Assembly: GCA_023249375.1 (NCBI GenBank)
Contig: JAHFCT010000011.1
Location: 8,199 to 72,198 of the forward strand
Direction of reading: 5' to 3'
Source of the DNA: Gemmatimonadota bacterium
GTDB taxonomy: Bacteria > Gemmatimonadota > Gemmatimonadetes > Gemmatimonadales > Gemmatimonadaceae
DNA length: 64,000 nt
The position numbers were made by a program, and so were the translations under genes. Of the stretch, positions 34,103 through 45,249 are shown one piece after another; the first letter of the stretch is position 1, and each line of letters opens with the position of its first letter. Under the pieces are notes generated by a model. That model worked only from the letters and a program-made list of their open reading frames with translations, was not told the origin of the DNA and did not search any database.

Positions 34103-34867
34103 ATGAACAGCCAATATCTGTCCTATATCATCTACGCCGCGGTCGTCATCTTCCTCGTGAAGTTTGGCGTGCGCATCGTCAAGCAGTACGAGCGGGGCGT
34201 GGTCCTTCGCTTCGGCCGCCTGATTGCGGTGCGGAACCCCGGCTTCAACGTCATCATCCCGCTGGTCGACAAGATGTACAAGGTCGACACCCGCGTGGTG
34301 ACGCTCACGGTGGAGCCGCAGGAACTGATTACCCGCGACAATGTCACCATCAAGGTGGACGCGGTGGTGTACTTCATGGTCGTCGATCCGGCCAAGGCGA
34401 TTCTTCAGGTCGTCGAGTACGGCAAGGCGACATCGCAGATTGCGCTGACGACCCTGCGGAGCGTGCTCGGCCAGTCGGAACTCGATGAACTGCTGGCGCA
34501 GCGCGACAAGATCAACCAGAAGCTGGCGCACATCATCGACGAACACACCGAGCCGTGGGGCGTGAAGGTGTCGATCGTCGAGGTGAAGGATGTCCTGCTG
34601 CCCGACTCGATGCAGCGCACGATGGCCGCGGCGGCCGAAGCGGAGCGCGAGAAGCGCGCGAAGATCATCCGCGCCGACGGCGAGTTCATGGCGGCGGAGA
34701 CGCTGGCAAAGGCCGCGGCGATCATCCGCAGCGAGCCGCCCGCGCTGCAGCTGCGGTACCTGCAGTCGCTGGTCGAGATGACGAGCAACGGCAACAGCAC
34801 GCTGATTCCGGTGACGATGGACCTGCTGGGCGGGCTGAAGTCGGCGTTCGGCGGGGACGCGAAGTAG
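34103..34867 (+). CDS. SPFH/band 7 (slipin) membrane protein
   Basis: A 254-residue stomatin-like protein. One N-terminal membrane anchor (SYIIYAAVVIFLVKFGVRIV) is followed by the SPFH domain (YERGVVLRFGRLIAVRNPGF, VTIKVDAVVYFMVVDP) and an alanine/glutamate-rich coiled coil (AAAAEAEREKRAKIIRADGE). Length is normal. A GGGAG site precedes the ATG, 35 bases after nrfD, so it may be read with the electron-transfer genes. Slipins organise membrane protein assemblies or act with NfeD proteases; no nfeD is adjacent. Confidence 0.93.
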   Translation: MNSQYLSYIIYAAVVIFLVKFGVRIVKQYERGVVLRFGRLIAVRNPGFNVIIPLVDKMYKVDTRVVTLTVEPQELITRDNVTIKVDAVVYFMVVDPAKAILQVVEYGKATSQIALTTLRSVLGQSELDELLAQRDKINQKLAHIIDEHTEPWGVKVSIVEVKDVLLPDSMQRTMAAAAEAEREKRAKIIRADGEFMAAETLAKAAAIIRSEPPALQLRYLQSLVEMTSNGNSTLIPVTMDLLGGLKSAFGGDAK

Positions 34868-34868
34868 A

Positions 34869-34903
34869 GCGCCGCGGGCGCGCCTGCGGCGCGCCCGCGG
34901 CGC
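34869..34903 (+). terminator. Strong GC hairpin at the end of the slipin transcript
   Basis: A perfect 16-bp stem (34869-34884 with 34888-34903, loop TGC) starts one base after the slipin stop codon. There is no T tract, so it could end transcription or shield the mRNA end. Confidence 0.65.
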
Positions 34904-34910
34904 GATTGAG

Positions 34911-35030
34911 GACAGGGATCACGGATTTCGATTGAGGATTCCGATTGAGGAAGTGGATGGCGATCATCGTGGACCATCGCTCATCCGGCTCCGGAATCGA
35001 TATCTTTCATCGCCATCCGTGATCCCTGTC
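34911..35030. repeat. Long-range inverted repeat with internal direct repeats
   Basis: Arms 34911-34926 and 35015-35030 are perfect 16-bp inverted copies (GACAGGGATCACGGAT and its complement) enclosing 88 bases. Inside, GGATGGCGAT (34955-34964) can alternatively pair with 35009-35018, competing with the outer right arm. GATTGAGGA occurs three times (34904, 34930, 34943). It may be a small RNA-like or regulatory element before the copper chaperone gene, or a dispersed repeat. Confidence 0.7.
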
Positions 35031-35048
35031 CGCCATCGCGAGCCACCC

Positions 35049-35483
35049 ATGCGCTCCCTCGTACTCTCCGTGGCATTCGCTGCGCTCGCTGCCTGCTCGC
35101 GGCCGGGGCCGCCCAAGGCCGTTCCGCCGCTCGAGGTTCGCGACGCGTGGGCGCGCTCGGCCGACTCGGGAACGGTCACCGTGGTGTACTTCACCTTCGT
35201 CAACCACGAAGCCGCTCCCGTCACGTTGACCAGCGCGTCGTCGCCGCTAGCCTATTCGGTCTCGCTGCACGAGACGATGGAGATGAGCGGGATGGTGCAC
35301 ATGATGCCGATCGACACGGTGCGCGTGGCCCCGGCTGACTCACTGGTGCTCGCCGAGGGCGGCAAGCATCTCATGGTCAACCATCTGTGGAAGAAGCTCG
35401 CGGGCGGTGACTCACTGCCGGTCACGCTGAACTTCGCCGGCGGACGCAGCCTGAACCTCAAGGCGGCGGTGCGGGCGCCGTAA
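35049..35483 (+). CDS. Copper chaperone PCu(A)C lipoprotein
   Basis: Periplasmic copper chaperone of 144 residues that delivers Cu(I) to cytochrome oxidase CuA/CuB sites. A lipobox (AALAAC, Cys16) follows the signal. The PCuAC pattern is present: DAWAR near the start, HETMEMSGMVHMM with clustered Met/His, and a late GGKHLMVNHL. ATG at 35049 gives a proper signal peptide; the upstream extension is repeat sequence. The gene stands alone beyond the inverted repeat and suggests an aerobic oxidase elsewhere in the genome. Confidence 0.9.
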   Translation: MRSLVLSVAFAALAACSRPGPPKAVPPLEVRDAWARSADSGTVTVVYFTFVNHEAAPVTLTSASSPLAYSVSLHETMEMSGMVHMMPIDTVRVAPADSLVLAEGGKHLMVNHLWKKLAGGDSLPVTLNFAGGRSLNLKAAVRAP

Positions 35484-35578
35484 CGCGAGAGGCGCGCGCC
35501 GTAGCGCCAGACGCGCGTGCTGTGGCTTCAGACGCGCCCGCCGCACCGGCCGCGCCTTCGCGGCGACGGCAAGATCGT

Positions 35579-36205
35579 CTACTTCCGTTTCGCCTGATAT
35601 TTCCAGTGTTGCGACTTGCCTTCCCGCACCTGCGCGACGGTCGTGGCCAGACGGCGCTCGCGCGTCGCCTCCTGCTTGGCGTCGAGTATCCAGTCGAGGT
35701 ACTCGCGGCGATGGCTGGGCGAGAGTGCTTTCCACTGTTCCGCTAGCACCGCGTCGGCCCTGAGCGCCGCCGCGAGCATCGGCGGGGTCTTGGGAAGCGG
35801 CTTGGGAGCCTTCTTCGCCGCCGTCGAGCGCTTGGCCGCCGGTGCCTTGAGGCGAGCGTCCGCCATCAGCACGGCCTTCTTGACGTACCCGGTGAACACG
35901 CGATCCGACGGAAGGTCGCTCACTGCCGTGAGCCGCCCGAAGCTGCCCATCACCTCGCGATTCACCTGCTCCTTGCCCATGACGTTGGCGCTGCTGAAGA
36001 AGCCGAACGCCGCGTGCTGCTTGAATGCGGACATGTTGGCGAGCAGCTTGCCTTTGTAGCAGAAGAAGGGCATGCCCCACTTGATGTCTTCGTCGATCTC
36101 CCGGGATGCCGCGTGCATGGCGGCGCGGAGTTTCACGAGGATCGGCTTGGCGAACGGCGCGGACTTGGCGATGTACGCGTCCACGCGCTTGTCCTTGGTG
36201 CCCAT
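35579..36205 (-). CDS. YdeI/OmpD-associated family protein with DUF1801 domain
   Basis: A 208-residue protein with an N-terminal DUF1801-like domain (IDEDIKWGMPFFCYKGKLLANM, FGFFSSANVMGKE) and a C-terminal YdeI-like helical tail (LSPSHRREYLDWILDAKQEATRERR). A lysine/alanine-rich linker joins them. YdeI-type proteins are linked to stress and antimicrobial-peptide resistance in other bacteria, but no mechanism is known. It is last in the minus-strand run, nine bases after the methyltransferase. Confidence 0.85.
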   Translation of the reverse strand: MGTKDKRVDAYIAKSAPFAKPILVKLRAAMHAASREIDEDIKWGMPFFCYKGKLLANMSAFKQHAAFGFFSSANVMGKEQVNREVMGSFGRLTAVSDLPSDRVFTGYVKKAVLMADARLKAPAAKRSTAAKKAPKPLPKTPPMLAAALRADAVLAEQWKALSPSHRREYLDWILDAKQEATRERRLATTVAQVREGKSQHWKYQAKRK

Positions 36206-36214
36206 GGGAGACTC

Positions 36215-37029
36215 CTACTGTGTGCGGGGGACCGGCGATTCCTTGCGCGCGACGAGCAGCATCTCGCTGCTGCGCCGCCCCACCGGTTTCTCGCTGAAGC
36301 TGTCGAACGCCTGCTCCACGACCAGCCCGGCGTCGCGCATCAGCTCCGCGAGTTGTGACGGCGTGTACAACCGGATGCGATGCGTGCGATCCTCATGCAC
36401 GCCGTCGCCGCGCCAGCACGATTCCACGGTCAGAAAGCCCGTGAGCGGGTCGAAGTGCCGCTCCTGCGCGACGAGCGTGCCGTCGGCCGTGGTCCACCAG
36501 TCGCGCGAGACGAACTTGGCCATCACGCCATCGCGGTCGCCGCCGTGCCAGAGCAGCACGCCGCCGGGCCTGAGCACGCGCGCAAACTCGCGCAGCACAC
36601 GGGCGTCGTCGGCCGGATCGGCAAAGAACCCAAAGCTCGTGAACAGATTCACGACAGCGTCAAAGCGCCCGGCCCACGCCGCGGGAAGCGTGCGCATGTC
36701 GGCGCGCCGATACCGTAGCGTGCGCGACGTGCCGCGCTCCTTTGCCTTGGCGATCAACGGCGCCGAGTAATCCACGCCATCGACATCAAGCCCCGACTCC
36801 GCAAGCAAGTGCGCGTGCCGCCCCTGCCCGCACGGACAGTCGAGCACGCGCGCGCCCGACGGTAGTCCGAGCAGCTCGATGAGGCGCGCAACCTGCACGC
36901 GGTCTCCGGCGAGATCGAACATCGGCTCGTACTCGCGCAGGTAGCCGGCGTCGAAGTAGCCCTTCCACCAGTCGGCGGCGGCGCTGCCCGCCGGCTTCCC
37001 CGCCTTTCTCCCCGGCTTTCTCGTCGCGT

Positions 37030-37033
<4 letters not shown>
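36215..37033 (-). CDS. Class I SAM-dependent methyltransferase
   Basis: A 272-residue methyltransferase. The Rossmann core shows [20 protein letters not shown] (SAM motif I), [12 protein letters not shown] (motif II), [14 protein letters not shown] and [17 protein letters not shown]. The substrate is not apparent. It starts with TTG inside a TTGA overlap with the icmA stop. The N-terminus is Lys/Arg-rich. Co-expression with a mutase could be convenience rather than pathway linkage. Confidence 0.9.
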
Positions 37034-38717
<1,684 letters not shown>

Positions 38718-38721
<4 letters not shown>

Positions 38722-39812
38722 GCGGATTCTCCGGTCATCAGGGGGCCGCTCCGTCGGAGCAGCGCATCGGCAACGGCATACGGCGTGGTGCGGCCAGCGG
38801 CGAGGTCGTCGACCTGTGCGTCGATCCACGCGTTCGTCGCGTCGTCTGTCCAGAGCCGGCGCGCCAGCCGCTGAAAGACGACGTCCTTCACCCGTTCGCG
38901 CAACCGCGCCCGGCGCCGCACGTCGAGTTCGCCACTCCGCTCAAGATACGTGTGGTGCGCGTCGAGCGCGGCGAGCAGTTCGGGCAGCCCCTCACCCGTG
39001 ACGCCGATGGCCCGCAGCACCGGCTGACTCCAGGCGGTGATGCCATCGGGGGCAGGATGCTCCTCAACTTCACGCGCGCCCGCCAGCCGTCGCAGGTCGA
39101 CGCCGTGATGGGCGGGCACGTTCTTCATCGCGTGGCCGCTGCGCAGTCCGAGCATCAGCTCGACATCATTGCGCAATCGGTCGGCGCCGGGGCGATCGGC
39201 CTTATTCACGACGAAGACGTCGGCGACTTCCATCAGGCCGGCTTTCATCGTCTGGATCGAGTCGCCGGCCTCGGGGACGAGCACGAGCAGCGAGGTGTCG
39301 GCAGTGCGCGCAATGTCGAGCTCGCTCTGCCCGACGCCGACTGTTTCGATCAGAATGCGGTCGAAGCCAAACGCATCAAACACGTCGCAGACTTCGCGCG
39401 TGGTGCCGGCGAGCCCGCCGAGGGAGCCGCGGGTGGCCATCGAGCGAATGAACACGCCGGGGTCGAGCGCCACGGCCTCCATGCGCACGCGGTCGCCGAG
39501 CAGCGCGCCGCCCGAGAACGGTGACGTTGGATCGACGGCGACGACGCCGACCGTGAGTCCCTGTTCACGCAGCATCGCCGCGAGCCGCGTGGTGATGGTG
39601 CTCTTCCCGGCGCCCGGCGGGCCGGTCAAACCGATGCGGCGTGCCCGCCCAACGCGCGAGTGCATCGCCGCGAGCAGCAGGTCGGCGCCGGCGCGGCCAT
39701 CCTCGACCATCGAGACCGCGCGCGCCAGCGCGGCCTTGCGGCCAGCGGCGAAGTCCTCCAGCAGCTTGTGAAGCGCGCGCGGCGCGCGGTCGGGAAGCGT
39801 CAGTGGGCTCAC
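38718..39812 (-). CDS. MeaB/ArgK-type G-protein chaperone of B12 mutase
   Basis: GTPase of the MeaB/MMAA group that loads and protects adenosylcobalamin mutases; 364 residues from a GTG at 39812. Walker A is GPPGAGKST (64-72), followed by [48 protein letters not shown] and [14 protein letters not shown]. The C-terminal dimerisation arm is present. The start lies in a GTGA overlap with the upstream CBS-domain gene, so the long upstream frame is rejected. It is immediately upstream of icmA and is presumably its dedicated chaperone (MeaI-like). Confidence 0.95.
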
Positions 39813-40768
39813 GCGTCCCCCCGGCCGGCCGCGTCGTCGTGTTCGTCGTGTATGTCGCCCACCAATTCCTCCACGAGATCCTCCAGCGTCACGAGGCCGA
39901 CCGTGCGGCCCGCGGCATCGTGCACCATCGCCAGGTGACGGCGCTCGCGCAGCATGGTGCGCAGCAGATCGATGCACGGCAAGTCGGGCGAGGCCGCGGT
40001 GACGCGCCGGATGCGCGCGACGGGCGTCGCAGGGTGCTCGAGCACGTCAAACGAGTGAATCATGCCGACCACGTGATCGAGGTCGCCTTCGATCACCGGA
40101 ATGCGCGAGCGGGCCGTGTTGGCCACGAGGCGCGAGATCTGCCCGGCGTTCAACGCACGATCCACCGCCACGATGCGATCGCGCGGCGTCATCACGTCGC
40201 GCACGCGCGTGACGCCAAATTCGACCACGCCGCTGATGATCGCACTTTCATCGGCTTCGCCGACGCCCTCCAGCTCTCCTTCGCGCAGCAGATCCTCGAG
40301 CGCTTCGCGCGGATCCTCCGGCGGCGCCGGCGCGGGATGCGCGGCCGCGCGCGCGCACCACTCGGCGAGCACGAGCACCGGCGCCACCACCACGCTCAGC
40401 ACGTGCAGCGCGGGCAGCAGCACGGGCACCAGCTCCATTCCCCAGCGGCGCGCGATGGCCCTCGGCACCGATTGGCCGACGACAAGCAGCAGCACGGCCG
40501 CGACCAGCAGCGTGCGGGCGAGTTCTGCCGTCGAGCCTGCCTGCGTTGCCGCGACGACGCCGATGCCAAACGTCAGCGCCGCGATGCCGGTGCCCGCGGC
40601 TGCCAGCAGCCGCGACGGGCGCGCGATGAACACCTCCGCGGTGGCCGATCCGGCCAGCTTGCGCTCCACCCAATGCCGCAGCCAGATGCGGCTGACGGTG
40701 CGCACCGCGGTCGCCGCGGCCGTCAGCCAGGCCACGACGAGAACGAGCGCAAACACGAGCGAGGTCAC
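39809..40768 (-). CDS. CBS-domain protein with short DUF21-like membrane part
   Basis: A 319-residue membrane protein of the CorC/CNNM transporter-like group. Hydrophobic N-terminal segments (SLVFALVLVVAWLTAAATAV, LLVAAVLLLVVGQSVP) resemble a reduced DUF21 domain. A CBS pair follows (RVRDVMTPRDRIVAVDR, GLVTLEDLVEELVGDIHDEHD). It ends soon after the second CBS and lacks the C-terminal CorC_HlyC domain present in its neighbour. It overlaps both neighbours by GTGA. A role in Mg2+/Co2+ handling or membrane adaptation is inferred from family only. Confidence 0.88.
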   Translation of the reverse strand: MTSLVFALVLVVAWLTAAATAVRTVSRIWLRHWVERKLAGSATAEVFIARPSRLLAAAGTGIAALTFGIGVVAATQAGSTAELARTLLVAAVLLLVVGQSVPRAIARRWGMELVPVLLPALHVLSVVVAPVLVLAEWCARAAAHPAPAPPEDPREALEDLLREGELEGVGEADESAIISGVVEFGVTRVRDVMTPRDRIVAVDRALNAGQISRLVANTARSRIPVIEGDLDHVVGMIHSFDVLEHPATPVARIRRVTAASPDLPCIDLLRTMLRERRHLAMVHDAAGRTVGLVTLEDLVEELVGDIHDEHDDAAGRGDA

Positions 40769-41997
40769 GGGGCACGCTCGCGCGGCGCCGTGTCCAGGCG
40801 CTCGAAGTAGACGCGCTCGATGCGCCGTCCACGCATCCGCTCGACGACGACGCGGAAGCCTTCGAACTCCAGGTCCTCGCCCGGTTCCGGCACGCCATCG
40901 AACAGCTCATACGTGAGCCCGCCGACCGTCGATACGTCGGCACGGCGAAAATCGTGATGCGTCAGCGTCGAGAGCGTGTCGAGCGACACATGCGCCGGCA
41001 GCCAGAACTTGCCGTTCCCCTCGCGCTCGATCTGGTCGTCGTCCTCGGTGTCGTTCTCGTCGCGGATGTCGCCGACAATCACCTCGAGCACATCCTCGAG
41101 CGTCACCAGCCCCGCGATGCCGCCGAATTCGTCCACGACGAGCGCTATGTGCCGGTGGTTCAGCCGGAAGTCGCGGAGCTGCGCATCCACCGTGTTCGTC
41201 ATCGGAATGAACCACGCGGGGCGCAGCAGCGTCAGCCAGCCGCCGGCCGGCTCTTCGTCGTCGAGCACGGCGTGCAGCAGATCCTTGGCGTAGAGCACGC
41301 CCTCGACTTCGTCGAGGTCCTCGCCGTAGACCACGAGCCGCGAATGGCGCGCGCTGCGGACCTTGGCCACCACGTCGGCCCACCGCGCCGCACGCTCGAT
41401 GCCGACGATGTCCACGCGCGGCACCATGATTTCGCGCACCTGCGTATCGCCGAGCGCAAAGACGCCGGTGAGCAAATGCTGCCCTTCATCGCCCGCCTCG
41501 CCGTCGGCGACTTCCGCAGCGACCACTTCGCGGAATCGCTCCACGTCGGCCTCGCGCGAGTCCTCGTCCGGGCGGCGCGGCATCAGGTGCATCAGCACGT
41601 CGTCGCACCAGGCGCCGAACGCCACCACCGGCTTGAGCGCCACCGACGCAACGCGCGCGACGGGCGACAGCCGCCGCAGCGCACGCACCGCCAGCACGTC
41701 ACCCAGCGCGCGTGCGCCGCTCTCGGAGATGACAATCACGAGCGCGGCGACCGTCAGCGCGAAGAACACACTGACGGCGGGTCCGAGCGCGATGGCCAGC
41801 GCCGCGCCGCCGACGAGCTGCGCGAGAATGCGGCCGAAGGCGAGCGCGCGGTGGGTGGTTTCGCGCGTGGCGAGCAGCGCGCCGACCACGCCGTCGGATG
41901 GCGCCTCGTCCTGATCGATGGTCAGAAGCGCGCCGTCGGCCGCCGCGCAAAGCGCCGCGCCGAGGATGCAGAGTCCGGCGAGCGCCGCGGCGATCAC
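40765..41997 (-). CDS. CNNM/CorC-family membrane protein with CBS pair
   Basis: A 410-residue hemolysin/CorC-family protein. DUF21 transmembrane region at the N-terminus (VIAAALAGLCILGAALCAAA onwards), CBS pair (VREIMVPRVDIVGIER; IALVVDEFGGIAGLVTLEDV, VGDIRDEND), and a C-terminal CorC_HlyC domain (GGLTYELFDGVPEPGEDLEFEG). GTG at 41997 overlaps the ybeY stop, so the upstream frame, which runs through ybeY, is rejected. The order phoH-ybeY-corC is common in bacteria. It is paired with a shorter paralogue downstream. Confidence 0.92.
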   Translation of the reverse strand: MIAAALAGLCILGAALCAAADGALLTIDQDEAPSDGVVGALLATRETTHRALAFGRILAQLVGGAALAIALGPAVSVFFALTVAALVIVISESGARALGDVLAVRALRRLSPVARVASVALKPVVAFGAWCDDVLMHLMPRRPDEDSREADVERFREVVAAEVADGEAGDEGQHLLTGVFALGDTQVREIMVPRVDIVGIERAARWADVVAKVRSARHSRLVVYGEDLDEVEGVLYAKDLLHAVLDDEEPAGGWLTLLRPAWFIPMTNTVDAQLRDFRLNHRHIALVVDEFGGIAGLVTLEDVLEVIVGDIRDENDTEDDDQIEREGNGKFWLPAHVSLDTLSTLTHHDFRRADVSTVGGLTYELFDGVPEPGEDLEFEGFRVVVERMRGRRIERVYFERLDTAPRERAP

Positions 41998-42473
41998 GCC
42001 CGTTGCGCCTGCCGGCGCATCACACCGGCGAGCAAGCGCTCCTGGCGCCGCCACATCGGGGATCCGACGCGCGTCGCATCGTCGGGATGATCCCAGCCGA
42101 GTACGTGCAGCGTACCGTGCACCACGAGACGCAGCAGTTCCGCGCGCACGCCGCACCCGGCCGCCTCCGCATTGGCGCGTGCGACATCGGGACAGATGTA
42201 GATGTCCCCGACCACGCCCGCGCCAGGCATCGGCGAGAAGCCGAACGAGATCACGTCCGTGGCCCCGGCGTGCGATAGATGCCGCTGATTGAGCCGCGCC
42301 ATCGCCGACGCCGACAACAGCGTGACGGACACCATGGCCTGCTTCACGCCCTCGGCGCGCAGCACCTGGCGCGCCGCGGCGGCAATGCGCGCCGCCGCGA
42401 CCGGTGCGCGCACGCCTTCGCTGGCTACGCCGACACGCAGCGCGTCGGCGGCGGCGCGGCGTGGCATGGTCAC
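41994..42473 (-). CDS. ybeY: Endoribonuclease YbeY
   Basis: Single-strand endoribonuclease and 16S rRNA maturation factor, 159 residues. The zinc-binding motif is HGTLHVLGWDHPDD, matching HGxLHLxGxDH. ATDVISFGF is the usual substrate-pocket region. GTG at 42473 overlaps the phoH stop; an in-frame ATG six bases later is an alternative. It sits in the classic phoH-ybeY order. Confidence 0.97.
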   Translation of the reverse strand: MTMPRRAAADALRVGVASEGVRAPVAAARIAAAARQVLRAEGVKQAMVSVTLLSASAMARLNQRHLSHAGATDVISFGFSPMPGAGVVGDIYICPDVARANAEAAGCGVRAELLRLVVHGTLHVLGWDHPDDATRVGSPMWRRQERLLAGVMRRQAQRA

Positions 42474-43456
42474 GTCGGCTGCTCCGACTCGGCGGCGTAC
42501 GCCTTCACGATCTCGCGCACGAGACGGTGACGGATGACGTCCGCGTCCGTGAAGTAATGGAAGCCGATGCCCTCGATCCCGGGCAGTATGCGCTCCACTT
42601 GCGTGAGGCCGCTGTCGGCGCGGTTGGGCAGATCGATCTGCGTCTTGTCGCCGGTAATCACGGCGCGCGAGTTCACGCCGAGCCGCGTGAGGAACATCTT
42701 CATCTGCAGGCTGGTGGCGTTCTGCGCTTCATCGAGAATGACGAACGCATCGCCCAGCGTGCGGCCGCGCATGTAGGCGAGCGGCGCGATCTCGATGACC
42801 CGCGTCTCCAGCGCGCGCTGCATGCGCTCGGGCGGCATCATGTCCTCCAGCGCGTCGTAGAGCGGCCGCAGATACGGATCGACCTTCGCCTGCATGTCAC
42901 CAGGCAGGAAGCCGAGCGATTCGCCCGCTTCCACGGCCGGCCGCGCCAGCACGATGCGGCGCACGCGCTTTCGCGCGAGCATATCGACCGCGGCCGCGAC
43001 CGCCAGGTACGTCTTGCCGGTGCCGGCCGGGCCGATGCCGACCACGATGTCGTTCTCGTACAGCGCTCGAAGATACTGCGCCTGCCCCACCGTCTTGGGC
43101 TGGATGATCTTGCGCACGCCGGGCAGCACGAGACGTTCGGGCGTGCTGCCGTCCGGGCTTGCCGGCCCTTCCATCGAGAAGCGAAGCACGTCGTCCGCCT
43201 CGAAGGCCGTGCGCTGCCGCGCGGCATCGATCATCCGCTGCCCCACGCTGGCCGCCTTGTCCACGGCCTCCGCGGGACCGCTGATGGTCATCGCGTCGCC
43301 GCGCAGCGTCACGCGCACGGGATAGATGCGCTGCAGTTCCGCGAGGTTCGCGTCGCCGACGCCCGCCAGCAGCAGCAGGTCAGCCCCCTCCGTGGAGAGT
43401 CGCCGCGGAAGCGGTTCAACGCCGTCGCTGGCGGCGCCGCGCGAGGCCATCTCCAT
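42470..43456 (-). CDS. phoH: PhoH family ATPase
   Basis: Cytoplasmic PhoH-like ATPase of 328 residues, often linked to RNA metabolism. A KH-like N-terminal part is followed by Walker A GPAGTGKTYLAV, Walker B VILDEAQNATSLQMKM and GDKTQIDLP. ATG at 43456 follows a GGAGGGG ribosome binding site and overlaps the aspS stop in TGATG. A GTG three bases earlier is possible. Coupled with ybeY. Confidence 0.96.
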   Translation of the reverse strand: MEMASRGAASDGVEPLPRRLSTEGADLLLLAGVGDANLAELQRIYPVRVTLRGDAMTISGPAEAVDKAASVGQRMIDAARQRTAFEADDVLRFSMEGPASPDGSTPERLVLPGVRKIIQPKTVGQAQYLRALYENDIVVGIGPAGTGKTYLAVAAAVDMLARKRVRRIVLARPAVEAGESLGFLPGDMQAKVDPYLRPLYDALEDMMPPERMQRALETRVIEIAPLAYMRGRTLGDAFVILDEAQNATSLQMKMFLTRLGVNSRAVITGDKTQIDLPNRADSGLTQVERILPGIEGIGFHYFTDADVIRHRLVREIVKAYAAESEQPT

Positions 43457-45249
43457 CACGCCCCCTCCGCGGTCGACCGGAGGTGCAGATCACGCAGGTC
43501 TTCGGGCGGCACGCTGCTCGGCGCATTCTCAAAGAGCGCGCGCGCCGCGGTCGTCTTGGGGAACGCAATCACGTCGCGCAGCGACGCGCCGTTGGAGAGC
43601 AGCATCGAAATGCGGTCGAAGCCAAACGCAATGCCGCCGTGCGGCGGCGCGCCGGCGCGAAGCCCCTCCAGCAGGAAGCCGAACCGCCGCTCCTGCTCGG
43701 CGACGTCACCAATGCCGAGCAGCGTGAACATCTGCGATTGCACGCGCGGATCCGACGTACGAATCGAGCCGCCGCCGAGTTCGAGGCCGTTGAGCACGCA
43801 GTCATAGGCGAGCGCGCGCCAGCGCTCCGGCGCATCCGGATACGCGGCCATGTCGTCGGCGTTGGCGGCCGTGAACGGATGGTGTACCGCGGCGAGGGCG
43901 CCAGTGACCGGGTCCTTGTCGAACATTGGGAAGTCGGTGACCCAGAGGAACCGGCGCGCGTGCTCGTCGACGATGCCAAGGCGGCGCGCGCACTCCTGGC
44001 GGATGCGGTCGAGCGCGGGGTTGCTGATGCGGTCGCTGGCGGCGACAATCAGCGCAAGGTCGCCATCGTTGAGCGCGAGCGCCTCCTCGGCGGCCGGCGT
44101 CAGGAACTTCGCCACCGGGCCGTCGATCTTGCCGTCGGTCTTCTTGGCGCGGAGCAGTCCGCCCGCGCCGGCGCTCTTGGCGAGCGCTTCGAGTTCGTCG
44201 ACCTGCTTGCGGCTCCACGCGGCGCCGCCGGCAATGCGAATGCCGCGCACGCGGCCGCCCGCTTCGATGGCCGACTTGGTGACGACAAAGTCGAGCGGCG
44301 CGAAGGCGGCGGTGAAGTCGTGAATCTCGAGACCATAGCGCAAGTCCGGGCGGTCGCACCCGTAGCGCTCCATGCAATCGGCGTACGACATCCGTTCAAA
44401 CGGCGGCGTCACGTCGTGGCCCGCTTCGCGCCAAATGGCGGCAATCATCCCTTCGGAGAGCGCCATGATGTCATCGCGTCCGATGAACGATGCCTCGATG
44501 TCAATCTGCGTGAACTCCGGCTGGCGGTCCTGGCGCAGGTCTTCGTCGCGGAAACAGCGTGCGATCTGGAAGTAGCGGTCGAAGCCGGCGCACATGAAGA
44601 GCTGCTTGTAGATCTGCGGCGACTGTGGCAGCGCGTAGAACTCGCCGGGATGCACGCGGCTCGGCACCAGGTAATCGCGCGCCCCTTCGGGCGTGGGCTT
44701 GGTGAGGATCGGCGTCTCAAGCTCGAGAAAGCCGCGCTCGCTCAGGTAACTGCGCGTCACCTGCAGCAGCCGGTGGCGCAGGATCAGGCTGGCTTGCAGT
44801 TCGGGGCGGCGCAGGTCGAGATAGCGGTGGCGCAGTCGCAGGTCTTCCGCGGGGAGTTTGTCGTTCTTGCCGCGCGCCACGGGAATGGCGGGCGTGACGG
44901 CCGGCCCGACGACGCGAATCGACGTCGCGCGCACCTCGATGTCGCCCGTCGCCAAGTCGGTGTTGCGCATGTCGCCGGGGCGCAGCTCGACGACGCCCTC
45001 GACGAGCACCACGGACTCAACACCGACGGCGGCCGCGCCGGCAATGGCCGCCGCGCTCGCCCAATCGGGATTGAAGCTCACCTGCACCAGCCCGGCGCGG
45101 TCGCGCAGGTCGATGAAGACGAGCCCGCCCAGATTGCGCGAGCGGTGCACCCAGCCGCCCAGCGTCACGGGGGAGCCCGCATGCGAAGCCCGGAGTGCGC
45201 CGCACTGATGCGTGCGCTGCGACGTGGCAAATACGTTCCCTTCGATCAA
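43456..45249 (-). CDS. aspS: Aspartyl-tRNA synthetase
   Basis: Class II aminoacyl-tRNA synthetase, 597 residues, the usual bacterial size. The OB-fold anticodon domain (VTLGGWVHRSRNLGGLVFID) is followed by motif 1 and 2 (FLELETPILTKPTPEGARDY, FRDEDLRQDRQPEFTQID), a GAD insertion domain, and motif 3 (GIAFGFDRISMLLSNG). The start is assigned to TTG at 45249 within a TTGA overlap with the vanZ-like stop. No ATG is placed sensibly: the longer frame runs antisense-free but through vanZ. Whether it also charges tRNA-Asn cannot be told here. Confidence 0.96.
   Translation of the reverse strand: MIEGNVFATSQRTHQCGALRASHAGSPVTLGGWVHRSRNLGGLVFIDLRDRAGLVQVSFNPDWASAAAIAGAAAVGVESVVLVEGVVELRPGDMRNTDLATGDIEVRATSIRVVGPAVTPAIPVARGKNDKLPAEDLRLRHRYLDLRRPELQASLILRHRLLQVTRSYLSERGFLELETPILTKPTPEGARDYLVPSRVHPGEFYALPQSPQIYKQLFMCAGFDRYFQIARCFRDEDLRQDRQPEFTQIDIEASFIGRDDIMALSEGMIAAIWREAGHDVTPPFERMSYADCMERYGCDRPDLRYGLEIHDFTAAFAPLDFVVTKSAIEAGGRVRGIRIAGGAAWSRKQVDELEALAKSAGAGGLLRAKKTDGKIDGPVAKFLTPAAEEALALNDGDLALIVAASDRISNPALDRIRQECARRLGIVDEHARRFLWVTDFPMFDKDPVTGALAAVHHPFTAANADDMAAYPDAPERWRALAYDCVLNGLELGGGSIRTSDPRVQSQMFTLLGIGDVAEQERRFGFLLEGLRAGAPPHGGIAFGFDRISMLLSNGASLRDVIAFPKTTAARALFENAPSSVPPEDLRDLHLRSTAEGA

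Noticed and set aside
39813-39977. N-terminal extension of the MeaB-type GTPase
   Set aside because: His/Arg/Gly-rich and lying inside the upstream CBS gene; the GTG in the GTGA overlap gives the family-length protein.
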